From the NCBI RefSeq assembly GCF_002163855.1, contig NZ_CP019332.1, positions 2,025,145 to 2,089,144 on the forward strand: DNA of 64,000 bases, given 5' to 3'. Below, one piece after another: positions 55,710 to 64,000 of this stretch. Made by a program: the position numbers and the translations under genes. Numbering within the stretch: the first letter of the stretch is position 1; every line of letters begins with the position of its first letter. The notes beneath the pieces are model-generated. The model made no database searches. It saw nothing but the letters and a program-made list of their open reading frames with translations, and had not been told where the DNA came from. The DNA is from Winogradskyella sp. PC-19. Lineage in GTDB: Bacteria > Bacteroidota > Bacteroidia > Flavobacteriales > Flavobacteriaceae.

Positions 55710-58700
55710 TTATTTTTCTACTGTAACCCAACGTCCTTTATTTCTAACCAAATAGTCATTGTCATACATGGCTTCAGCTTGTGTTCCAGGTAAATAGTAG
55801 GTTCCTAAATAAGATGCATTTAATAAAACAGTAAATGTTTTAGTTCCATTTTTACCACGACGATTCATATCAAAATAGAAATTAACGCGATCATCCCTAA
55901 TATCAGTATATCTTGCTTGACTCACGGTTGTATCTCCAAAATCTGTAAATCTAGTATTCACAATATCCCAACCTGAAGGGAAAATTTGAGTCAAAGCTAC
56001 ATCTTTTACAATTTCATTATTTAAATTAGAAATGCTAACATTAGCCACAAAATCCTGACCTTGTTGTAATTTTGAAACATCTATTTTGTTGCCTTGTAGG
56101 TCTTTGTAAATTGTAGAAATTGAGAAACCTCGTTTTACGGAAAGCTCTTCTCCAAGTTTCAACTTACCAGAATTTAAAACCCGTACATAAACTAAGTTGC
56201 CGTCTTTGTTTTCAATATTGATTTTATTTAAACCATCTATAACCGGGATTTCTCGTTGCGCAATACCGTTTTTAGTATTTATAGTTTCGGATTTTCCATT
56301 TACAGAATAACTTAGATTTAAATCTTTACCACCATTTTTAGATATGAGTTTACCTATAGATAGTAAACTATAAGCTGTTGTCTGCGTACTCATCCAATCG
56401 TCACTAGATAATGATTTTCCGATAGCTTTGGCTAAATCAACTGCTTTTGGGTTGTCTATAATTAGCATTGTTTCTAGTGCCATAGCACGATTTCTATTTA
56501 AAGAGCCATACGTGTAATAGTTAGATTTTGGAGGCTGAAAATCAATATTTGCTGTTTTTGAAATAGCAGCACTAGCTTCTTTTTGTCCCGCTAAAGCATA
56601 AGCTGCAGCTAATCGCCATTTGGCTTCATTAGAAATTTTTGTAAACTCTCTAAGTCTATTCATACTGGCTAAATCTGGACTACCAGCTAAAGCTAACGTG
56701 TATAGCCTGTAGGCTTGTGCTAAGTCACTATTGTAATTTCTATAGCTTGGTCTCCAATTTCTAGCAGCTTGTTTTTGATAAGCTAACCAATTGCTCTTAA
56801 AAGTAAGCGGAAGGACAAACCCCTTTTTCTCAGCTTCTATCATGAAATGACCAGAATAACTTGTACCCCAATCATTGGCTGTGTTTTCGCCAATCCAATA
56901 ACTCATGCCACCATTTGGTTGTTGAAAATGTGATAAGCGATTGATACCATTTTCGATATTAGACTGGATTTCTTTTTTCTTTTTTGAGTCTAAATCAAAG
57001 ATATCTGCTAAGAATAATTGCGGGAACACACTCGATGTGGTTTGCTCTACACAACCATGAGGATAGCGAATAAGATACGCTATGCGCTTTGTAAAATCCA
57101 TTGGAGGCAGCGTCGAAAACTCGACCGTTGCTGTGTTTGTTCCTGGTACCCCAAATGTTGTAAATGAAACGTTTTGTGTCGCATTAGCCTGCAACTCGTT
57201 ATCAATAATTTTTGATGATATTGGATTCGGATTTTCGACATCAATCTCGACTTTGTAAGTGGATTTTTCGCCATGACCAGAAGCGATAACTTCAATTGTA
57301 TTTATGCCTTTAGCTTTAGAAACATCCAATTCAAAATACGCCATCTTTTCATCCGGATTATCAAATTTAAGAGTTTGTAATTTATTTCCTTTTACGGTTA
57401 CACCATCACTTAATTTTACCTCTAAGTTGACGTTTTTTATTTTATTTTCCATTGCAAAAACTGTAACAGGTAATGTGACCTTTTCTCCTGGACTTAATTT
57501 GCGAGGTAAGGTTGCTAAAACCATTAAAGGTTGTTTTACAGGAACAGTCTTTTCTGCATTTCCATAAGATTCATTGGCGTTATCACCAGCTATCACCATA
57601 GTGCGAACTGAGCCTACATAATTTGGCATTTTAAGTTGATGTATTTTAGTTTCCTCAGCGTCTAAAATAAAAGGTCCTAAATAGGTAACAACAGGTTTAA
57701 AGCGATTTGCTTTTTTGTTTTTTCCTTTAGCAGCACTACCATCACCACCAATCGCAAATACTTGGTCAATGCTACCTGAATAAGCACCAATGACATCATG
57801 GAAAATATCCCATGTTTTCACGCCAAGAGCTTCACGAGAATAAAAACTATCCCAGACATTAGGTGTTTTAAAACGCGTTAAGTCTAGTAAACCTTCTTCG
57901 ACAACAGCTATAGTATATGTCATCGGCTTTGCGTTCTTTTCTGAAACTTTTATTTCGTAGGAGGTTTCAGGTCTAATTTTATTTGGCATTGAAATCTCAG
58001 GTGTTATTCGTGTTTCAGGATTTTCAACCAACATCAGAATCACACCATATAATCGAATAGGTAAATCATTTGAGGTTACATCGTGTGGTTGCAATAACGA
58101 GATATTAATAAACACATTTGGTGCCATAGCTTCCGTTATAGGAATATCTATTGTTGTCTCACCAGGTTTGGTCTCAACCCATTGATAATCTACAACTTCA
58201 GTACCATTTTCAATACTTACTAATGCGCGACCTTCACTTCCTGAAGGAAACGTTAGTTTTGCTGTTTCACCAACATTATAGTTGTCTTTATCAGTTGAAA
58301 AAACGAGCATTTTCGCTGCGTCCTTATCTGATGATGGCGCACTTTGCCACCAATTTTTATAGAAATATGCAGTGCGACCAGTTGCATGACCACTTTTTGG
58401 ATCAAGAATTCGGATTAAATATCGACCTCGTTGGTTATCTGGTATGTTAAGCTTAAAATTAGCCTTACCATTTTTATCGGTGTTAATATTAAATTGCTTA
58501 ACAGGTCTGTGATAACTACTAGAGACATAGCTCGCCAAATCGTCGTAAGACGAATTCCACCACCAACGCCATTCGACTTTATAGACTTTGACTTCAAGAT
58601 TTTTACGCTCAAGAGGTTTTCCGTCAGAAGTTAGTGTTGCAATATCAAACGTGTGATTTTCATCTGTAAAATAAGAACCATAGTTATTACCTTCAGGAGA

Positions 58701-61283
58701 TTGAAGACCAACAAAACTTTCGTAAGGTGCATATGGTACCGTAAACGCATCGAGTGAAAAATCACCACCATTTTCGAAAGCTCTCACTAGGAATTGTGCA
58801 TTAAGCATACCTGGTGCATTTTTTCCGATATTGAGTTTACTATTAATTTTCGTATTGCCTTTTGCATCTAAATTGCCTTCAAAAACTATAGTTTCTTCAC
58901 TTGTAAAATTTCGAGTTGGGTCATTGAAGACGTAATTTTTATAGCCTTTAAAACTTGTTCTTTTTGTTGCGAATTTGGCCTTAACTTCAGCTTTAATATT
59001 TTTAGCTGGTGCGCCATGTAACCAAGCTACATTTAGGTCACCTTTAAGCGGTGTACTGTTGGTGAGAATCTTGTCTTCAAAATCTATTTTAATTTTCAGA
59101 CGATTAGGCTTAACAGTTTCAATTTTAAGTGTTTTGCTAAATGTGGCACCACCAACTGAAACCTTAGCGTAATAGTTTCCTGTTTTATAATCTTGCGAAG
59201 TAGGAACAGTAAAGTTGTAGAAATGATTTACATTATCAATAGATACATGACGATGTACCAATTTGCCGACTGGATCTGTAATTTCTAGTTTAACAGGATG
59301 TCTATTTGGTAGTTTATTGGCTTTGTCATTAAGTACAAAAGTTAGAAATAAACTATCTCCTGGTCGCCAAACGCCACGCTCGCCATAAATGTAGCCTTTA
59401 AGTCCTCGTTGTAAACTTTTTCCGGAAACATCAAACTTAGAAAGTGATAAAGAATTGCCGTCTAAAAGTTTTACATAGCTAGTACTCTGTCCTTTAGCTA
59501 CGATAGCAAAAGTAGCACGTTTATCGGTTTCAATTTCTGTAATACCCTCAATATTTGTTAACCCTTTTACAAGTAGTTGCTGTTGAAAATTATAAAGGCT
59601 AATACTAACACCAGCTTCTGGCTCAGTATTTAAAATGTTAGTAACTGCAAATAAGTATTTATTGGCATTCCCTTTTTTTGCAATGACTCCTAGGTTAGAA
59701 CCAATTAGGTTTTGAGCAACTACACGATTTGAATAATTGTAATAGGAATCTGTACATGGATTATCTTTATCTCTCCAGCGGTAATTGGTATTTCTATAAT
59801 TATAAGTAATGTTGTCCCAGTATTCTTCTTCTAAGCGATTCTGTTCTTCTTCTGAATTATTATCAGAAGCATAGTAGTCGTCTTCGTAATAATCCTCGTA
59901 ATAATCGTCTTCTTCAGAAGATTCTGAAGATGAATTTGCTTCACAGTCATATAAGGAATAGTCTTTTGTGAAACTTAATTCTACACGATAGATAGCGCCA
60001 ATATCAGCTGTGAAATAGTTTGACAAATCAATACTGTAAGCTTTCCACTTTCCAGTGTTTTGGACTGTGTCTTCAATTAATGTAATTGTTTGTTTTGCGA
60101 TGCGCCTACCAACATTTTTAATCCCATATTGGTTATTACTATTAATGTTATTGGTTTGCAAAAATTGAAGCACATTATCTTCAAAAATCTTAATAACGCG
60201 TACATCAACTTTACTTAAGTTGACAGCTTCAAAGTTGAATTTTAGTTCCTTTGAATTAGGAAGAATTGTTCCATTACTTAACAGACGTACTTGAGGTTTT
60301 AAAGACTCGAAAGTCAAGCGCTCTGAGAGGCTGTTTTTTAATTTAAAGCCTTCTGTATTAATTATTCCGGTAAAGATATCGACTTGTATGTCACCTACTA
60401 ATTTTGTGTCTGGATATACTTTAAGGACATTACCATCAACTACATATTTAGGATTTTTAGCTTTTTGAACACTCACCAATCCTGAAAAATTTTGCTGTTT
60501 CTTTAATGGGTCTGAAAAATTAATCGACAAGTATTGTTCAGGTGATTGATGCACTTCAGTATTAGTAATTATAAAATTGTTTTTCCCAGGAATACTAATT
60601 GAGTTTTCACCTTCATTATCTGCGTCAATAGCATCACCGTCCCATTTTATGTCGACTTGACTATCTTCTACAAAACGCTGTACACTGTCTATTTTAAATT
60701 CAAAATATTTTGAAATCTCATTGGCTTCATTCCAAACAAGCTTTAAGCCATTTCCCTTTTGAGATGCGGAAACTAATTTTTTTGCATCCTCTAGTTTGAT
60801 GACATCTGCAGTTCTTAAATACCCTAAAACGTATTGCCATTCTTTGTTATATGATTGTAAATCGGCAGTATTTATATTAAAACTTGGGGTAATTGTTTTA
60901 AACTGAAATGTATACGATTTATACTCTTTAGAACTATTTTTAAAAATATCACCTATGTTAACTGTAACAGAATATTCTTTATCACTTTCTAAAATTTCGT
61001 CTGGTGTAAAAAGAAGTGTTGTTTTATTTAAAGCTTGTAATTTTCCTTGTACGTAGGGTTTTAGTTTTACTAAATCTGTATCTAAGTCTTGCCCAATTTC
61101 CCATGCTTCAACTTCATCTGCGAGCATAATTTTAATAGGCTCTGCTACAGAGACTCTTCCTGTTGTCGTATAGCTTATATAATCTCTAAACTTAAAGATG
61201 TTGTCAGTTTCCGTTGATTTCTCTTTACAAGAGAATGCCATAAAAAAGATGGTAAAAAGAGCAAAGACTTTATTGATGTTCAT
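55710..61283 (-). CDS. bacterial alpha-2-macroglobulin lipoprotein
   Basis: An 1857-residue periplasmic protease trap. The lipobox is FSC (Cys19 or nearby). Macroglobulin-like domains run through the N-terminal two thirds (MG2 region RGVWRPGDSLFLTFVLND). The thioester motif CVEQ is intact (C1411), so covalent trapping of proteases is plausible. A Tyr/Glu/Asp-rich insertion lies near 445-490. Pairing with PBP1C matches the known bacterial A2M/PbpC arrangement, thought to guard the envelope when the cell is breached. Confidence 0.93.
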   Translation of the reverse strand: MNINKVFALFTIFFMAFSCKEKSTETDNIFKFRDYISYTTTGRVSVAEPIKIMLADEVEAWEIGQDLDTDLVKLKPYVQGKLQALNKTTLLFTPDEILESDKEYSVTVNIGDIFKNSSKEYKSYTFQFKTITPSFNINTADLQSYNKEWQYVLGYLRTADVIKLEDAKKLVSASQKGNGLKLVWNEANEISKYFEFKIDSVQRFVEDSQVDIKWDGDAIDADNEGENSISIPGKNNFIITNTEVHQSPEQYLSINFSDPLKKQQNFSGLVSVQKAKNPKYVVDGNVLKVYPDTKLVGDIQVDIFTGIINTEGFKLKNSLSERLTFESLKPQVRLLSNGTILPNSKELKFNFEAVNLSKVDVRVIKIFEDNVLQFLQTNNINSNNQYGIKNVGRRIAKQTITLIEDTVQNTGKWKAYSIDLSNYFTADIGAIYRVELSFTKDYSLYDCEANSSSESSEEDDYYEDYYEDDYYASDNNSEEEQNRLEEEYWDNITYNYRNTNYRWRDKDNPCTDSYYNYSNRVVAQNLIGSNLGVIAKKGNANKYLFAVTNILNTEPEAGVSISLYNFQQQLLVKGLTNIEGITEIETDKRATFAIVAKGQSTSYVKLLDGNSLSLSKFDVSGKSLQRGLKGYIYGERGVWRPGDSLFLTFVLNDKANKLPNRHPVKLEITDPVGKLVHRHVSIDNVNHFYNFTVPTSQDYKTGNYYAKVSVGGATFSKTLKIETVKPNRLKIKIDFEDKILTNSTPLKGDLNVAWLHGAPAKNIKAEVKAKFATKRTSFKGYKNYVFNDPTRNFTSEETIVFEGNLDAKGNTKINSKLNIGKNAPGMLNAQFLVRAFENGGDFSLDAFTVPYAPYESFVGLQSPEGNNYGSYFTDENHTFDIATLTSDGKPLERKNLEVKVYKVEWRWWWNSSYDDLASYVSSSYHRPVKQFNINTDKNGKANFKLNIPDNQRGRYLIRILDPKSGHATGRTAYFYKNWWQSAPSSDKDAAKMLVFSTDKDNYNVGETAKLTFPSGSEGRALVSIENGTEVVDYQWVETKPGETTIDIPITEAMAPNVFINISLLQPHDVTSNDLPIRLYGVILMLVENPETRITPEISMPNKIRPETSYEIKVSEKNAKPMTYTIAVVEEGLLDLTRFKTPNVWDSFYSREALGVKTWDIFHDVIGAYSGSIDQVFAIGGDGSAAKGKNKKANRFKPVVTYLGPFILDAEETKIHQLKMPNYVGSVRTMVIAGDNANESYGNAEKTVPVKQPLMVLATLPRKLSPGEKVTLPVTVFAMENKIKNVNLEVKLSDGVTVKGNKLQTLKFDNPDEKMAYFELDVSKAKGINTIEVIASGHGEKSTYKVEIDVENPNPISSKIIDNELQANATQNVSFTTFGVPGTNTATVEFSTLPPMDFTKRIAYLIRYPHGCVEQTTSSVFPQLFLADIFDLDSKKKKEIQSNIENGINRLSHFQQPNGGMSYWIGENTANDWGTSYSGHFMIEAEKKGFVLPLTFKSNWLAYQKQAARNWRPSYRNYNSDLAQAYRLYTLALAGSPDLASMNRLREFTKISNEAKWRLAAAYALAGQKEASAAISKTANIDFQPPKSNYYTYGSLNRNRAMALETMLIIDNPKAVDLAKAIGKSLSSDDWMSTQTTAYSLLSIGKLISKNGGKDLNLSYSVNGKSETINTKNGIAQREIPVIDGLNKINIENKDGNLVYVRVLNSGKLKLGEELSVKRGFSISTIYKDLQGNKIDVSKLQQGQDFVANVSISNLNNEIVKDVALTQIFPSGWDIVNTRFTDFGDTTVSQARYTDIRDDRVNFYFDMNRRGKNGTKTFTVLLNASYLGTYYLPGTQAEAMYDNDYLVRNKGRWVTVEK

Positions 61284-61325
61284 GATTTAGAATATTAATG
61301 TGATACAGTTATATAATATATGTTA

Positions 61326-62147
61326 CTAGCTCTTTAAAGGTAATTCAAAGATTACAATTTTTTCTGTCTTGTAGCCATCAATATCTGTCATGATAACTTT
61401 GAGTTCAATTTGACTTGGTGTTATATGTGACCAAACTTGTTTTTTATTTTTTAAATAAGTGTTCAAATTAGCTTTATCTATGGTTCCAAATCGTTTTTGG
61501 TCTTTTTCAGAAAATGCAATTGTTTTAAAGATGTTACCATTAGAAAATAATAGCTTTAAAGGTTTCCAACTCGATGTATAATGTTGGAAATCTGAAATCT
61601 GGGTTTCTCCTTTCTCAGAGGTTACTACTATGCTATTTTTGTAGCGTTGGAATACCTGTATGGTTCTATAATTTTCATGGTGTTTAACCTTAAGATATCT
61701 GTCTTCGGGAGACTTGTCTTTTTTCATTTTAAATAAAGTCGCTGCGTCATTATCTACAGATATATTCTGTAATTCGGTATCTGCATTGAGTTTATCTATA
61801 AAAACAGTAAACGCATCAAAAGGTATTTTAAGTGGGCGTTCTATTTTTTCTTTGGTTAAATAGCCGTTAAAAACATAGGCGTCTTCAAAATATTCGCCAA
61901 CTGCAGGGCCTTTTATTTTAACCCATTCGCCAGTTACTTTTTTCTTTTTGTCTTTTACATCTAATGATAAATCGGTGTACTCAATAATTTCTACGGGTGT
62001 ACCATAATCTAATATACCGACTTTGGTGGCGCCTTGATTTGGTTGTTCTCTTATTACTAATCCGTTTTCTGCTGAAACGTATTGGATGTCTTGGGCTTGT
62101 GCTATGCTAGCCGCAAAGCAAACCACTGCTAAAATTCTTAAAAACAT
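61326..62147 (-). CDS. exported SH3-domain protein
   Basis: A 273-residue protein with a signal peptide (IAQAQ). It begins with a bacterial SH3-type region (ENGLVIREQPNQGATKVGILDYGTPVEIIE, about 26-55) often found in cell-wall-binding proteins. The rest is an unassigned mixed domain. It lies upstream of the macroglobulin operon on the same strand (42 bases), so they might share a transcript. Confidence 0.78.
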   Translation of the reverse strand: MFLRILAVVCFAASIAQAQDIQYVSAENGLVIREQPNQGATKVGILDYGTPVEIIEYTDLSLDVKDKKKKVTGEWVKIKGPAVGEYFEDAYVFNGYLTKEKIERPLKIPFDAFTVFIDKLNADTELQNISVDNDAATLFKMKKDKSPEDRYLKVKHHENYRTIQVFQRYKNSIVVTSEKGETQISDFQHYTSSWKPLKLLFSNGNIFKTIAFSEKDQKRFGTIDKANLNTYLKNKKQVWSHITPSQIELKVIMTDIDGYKTEKIVIFELPLKS

Positions 62148-62174
62148 AATATTTTTGGATTTTAATTAATACTG

Positions 62175-62195
62175 ATTCTCATCGTGTATGAGAAT
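62175..62195. promoter_or_regulatory. 8-bp inverted repeat in a divergent gap
   Basis: ATTCTCAT and ATGAGAAT around a CGTGT centre, in the 236-base gap between the SH3 gene and the aldehyde dehydrogenase gene. It could be an operator; otherwise nothing clear is seen except a degenerate -7-like TATCTTCG at 62343-62350. Confidence 0.35.
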
Positions 62196-62383
62196 TCCTT
62201 AAAATCAAGATGTAGGCCTATTCTTGTTAATATAGTTACGTTACTATTTTAACATTTAGATTTTAGCCTGTTGTTAAACTGTTCTTAAATTTTATTAATC
62301 TATATCAAAAGAGAAGACCGTTTTAAAACAACAATTTATTATTATCTTCGCGAAAAATAATCAGACTAAAAAATCAATATAAT

Positions 62384-63937
62384 ATGGGAACAGTAGCTAC
62401 TGATTTCGGAATAAAGGAAGCGCTTGAGCAATTGGGTGTAAAAGCTGTAAATGAAGGAACGTCTACAGGTTCTGATAATTTCTCTAATGGAGATATAATT
62501 GAATCATATTCGCCAGTAGATGGTCAACTTATTGGAAAAGTAAAAACAACGACAAGAGCAGATTACGACAAAGTAATGGACGCTGCTACCAAAGCATTTT
62601 TATCATGGAGAGATGTACCTGCACCAGTTCGTGGAGAAGTGGTACGTCAGTTTGGTAATAAACTAAGAGATTTAAAAGAGCCATTAGGAAAACTAGTGTC
62701 TTATGAAATGGGAAAATCTCTGCAAGAAGGTTATGGTGAGGTTCAAGAAATGATTGATATCTGCGATTTTGCTGTTGGTTTATCACGTCAGTTGAATGGG
62801 CAGACTATTCCGTCTGAAAGACCAGGACACGTTATGAGAGAGCAATGGCATCCAATTGGTGTTGTTGGTATTATCTCAGCGTTTAACTTTCCTGTAGCCG
62901 TTTGGGCTTGGAACACTGCTTTAGCTTGGATTTGTGGTGATGTTTGTGTTTGGAAAGGTTCTGAAAAAGCACCTTTATGTTCAATAGCTTGTCAAAATAT
63001 TATTGCTGAAGTTTTAAAAGAAAACAACTATCCAGAAGGTATTTCTTGTATCGTTAATGGCGATTATAAAGTTGGAGAATATATGACGACAGACACTAGG
63101 ATACCTTTAGTATCTGCAACAGGTTCTACCAGAATGGGACGTGTTGTTGGTGCAACAGTAGCAGAGCGTTTTGGTAAATCTCTTTTAGAATTAGGCGGTA
63201 ATAATGCTATTATCATTACACCATCTGCTGATTTAAAAGTGGTTGTTCCGGGAGCTGTATTTGGTGCTGTCGGTACTTGTGGTCAACGTTGTACGTCAAC
63301 ACGTCGTTTAATTATCCACGAATCGGTTTATGATAAAGTACGCGATGCTATTGTTGGTGCATACGGACAATTAACAATTGGTAATCCTTTAGATGAAACC
63401 AATCACATCGGTCCATTGATAGATAAAGATGCTGTAAATACCTATTTGTCAGCTATTGAAAAAGCAAAAGCCGAAGGAGGAAACGTTTTAGTTGAAGGTG
63501 GTGTTTTAGAAGGCGAAGGTTATGAATCTGGATGCTATGTTAAACCAGCAATCATAGAAGCAGAAAATCATTTTGAAATTGTACAACACGAAACATTCGC
63601 TCCAATCCTATATTTAATGAAATATTCTGGAGAGGTAGAAAATGCTATTGCAAAACAAAACGGTGTAGCACAAGGATTATCTTCGGCTATAATGACTAAC
63701 GAAATGAAAGAAGCCGAAAAATTCTTATCATACGCAGGTTCTGATTGTGGAATTGCAAATGTAAACATAGGTACATCTGGTGCCGAAATCGGTGGTGCCT
63801 TCGGTGGTGAAAAAGAAACAGGTGGTGGACGTGAGTCTGGTTCTGATGCTTGGAAAGTTTATATGCGACGACAAACAAATACTGTAAATTATTCTGACGA
63901 ATTGCCATTGGCGCAAGGGATTAAGTTTGATTTGTAG
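62384..63937 (+). CDS. aldehyde dehydrogenase, ALDH7/antiquitin-like
   Basis: A 517-residue NAD(P)-dependent aldehyde dehydrogenase. The oxyanion asparagine is in ISAFNFPVAVWAWN. The general-base Glu is in LELGGNNA and the catalytic Cys in GQRCTSTRRL. The NFPVAVWAWN block and the R-C-TSTRR context fit the ALDH7 group, whose members oxidise alpha-aminoadipic semialdehyde in lysine breakdown. The specific substrate is inferred from that likeness. Monocistronic, with a terminator. Confidence 0.9.
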   Translation: MGTVATDFGIKEALEQLGVKAVNEGTSTGSDNFSNGDIIESYSPVDGQLIGKVKTTTRADYDKVMDAATKAFLSWRDVPAPVRGEVVRQFGNKLRDLKEPLGKLVSYEMGKSLQEGYGEVQEMIDICDFAVGLSRQLNGQTIPSERPGHVMREQWHPIGVVGIISAFNFPVAVWAWNTALAWICGDVCVWKGSEKAPLCSIACQNIIAEVLKENNYPEGISCIVNGDYKVGEYMTTDTRIPLVSATGSTRMGRVVGATVAERFGKSLLELGGNNAIIITPSADLKVVVPGAVFGAVGTCGQRCTSTRRLIIHESVYDKVRDAIVGAYGQLTIGNPLDETNHIGPLIDKDAVNTYLSAIEKAKAEGGNVLVEGGVLEGEGYESGCYVKPAIIEAENHFEIVQHETFAPILYLMKYSGEVENAIAKQNGVAQGLSSAIMTNEMKEAEKFLSYAGSDCGIANVNIGTSGAEIGGAFGGEKETGGGRESGSDAWKVYMRRQTNTVNYSDELPLAQGIKFDL

Positions 63938-63961
63938 AAAACATTTAAAATAGAAAACAAG

Positions 63962-63995
63962 AAAAACCGTTTCAGAAATGAAGCGGTTTTTTTAT
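63962..63995 (+). terminator. intrinsic terminator of the aldehyde dehydrogenase gene
   Basis: Stem AAAAACCGTTTCA/TGAAGCGGTTTTT (one wobble), GAAA loop, T run, at the window edge. Confidence 0.85.
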
Positions 63996-64000
63996 GCTCC

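Overview
The window is a contiguous stretch of a low-GC chromosome from a member of the Flavobacteriaceae (Bacteroidota). This rests on the gene content: a five-helix Bacteroidetes-type SdhC, DUF3078 and DUF2480 proteins, an L21 with a long C-terminal tail, and many lipoproteins and TonB-linked outer-membrane proteins. The promoters agree: many genes have the Bacteroidetes -7 box TAnnTTTG, and a few have a TTG/TTTG -33 element 19-20 bases upstream. The genus cannot be fixed from the sequence alone. I saw no tRNA, rRNA, CRISPR array, insertion sequence or prophage.

Layout. 1-1260: hflX, then its terminator. 1278-5271 (minus): a DUF3078 protein, the sufE/DUF59/DUF2480 operon, a small lipoprotein and an M43 metalloprotease. 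5432-11955 (minus): the suf Fe-S assembly operon, sufA-B-(two lipoproteins)-C-D-S, behind a consensus promoter. 12114-17215 (minus): a small zinc-ribbon protein, then a tight four-gene lipoprotein operon (thrombospondin-3/choice-of-anchor B protein, seven-bladed propeller, MbnP-like protein, di-haem MauG/MbnH-like peroxidase). 17326-24484: thiL, a second zinc-ribbon protein, an alpha/beta hydrolase, a class C serine hydrolase, brnQ, an ACT-like protein and aspartate kinase. 24485-27825: a gene-poor gap with an 18-bp palindrome and a possible 43-residue protein, then a TPR lipoprotein, a DUF2188 protein, an M24 aminopeptidase and a glycine-rich protein.

28030-36776 (plus): a BNR/VPS10-like exoprotein, an unrecognised barrel protein with a heptanucleotide repeat touching its start, and an sdhCAB operon with two extra genes between sdhA and sdhB. 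36882-39611: an M28 peptidase and a membrane-anchored MutS-like ATPase, among two copies of an interspersed repeat. 39760-40759 (minus): rpmA and rplU. 41048-46005: an M16 peptidase pair, a DMT exporter and a metal-binding HMA lipoprotein. 46094-52009: a small membrane protein, then a TonB-dependent receptor plus DUF5689 lipoprotein divergent from a secreted endonuclease/exonuclease/phosphatase. 52077-61283 (minus): two small membrane proteins, then alpha-2-macroglobulin, a monooxygenase-fold protein and penicillin-binding protein 1C. 61326-63937: an SH3 protein and an antiquitin-like aldehyde dehydrogenase.

Most genes are chromosomal housekeeping or cell-envelope functions. The stretches most worth following are the MbnP/MbnH-like operon, the receptor/DUF5689/nuclease locus, the genes inserted in the suf and sdh operons, the HMA lipoprotein with a duplicated cysteine tail, and the heptanucleotide repeat at 31005-31050. 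All functions are assigned from motifs read by eye. No database search was run.
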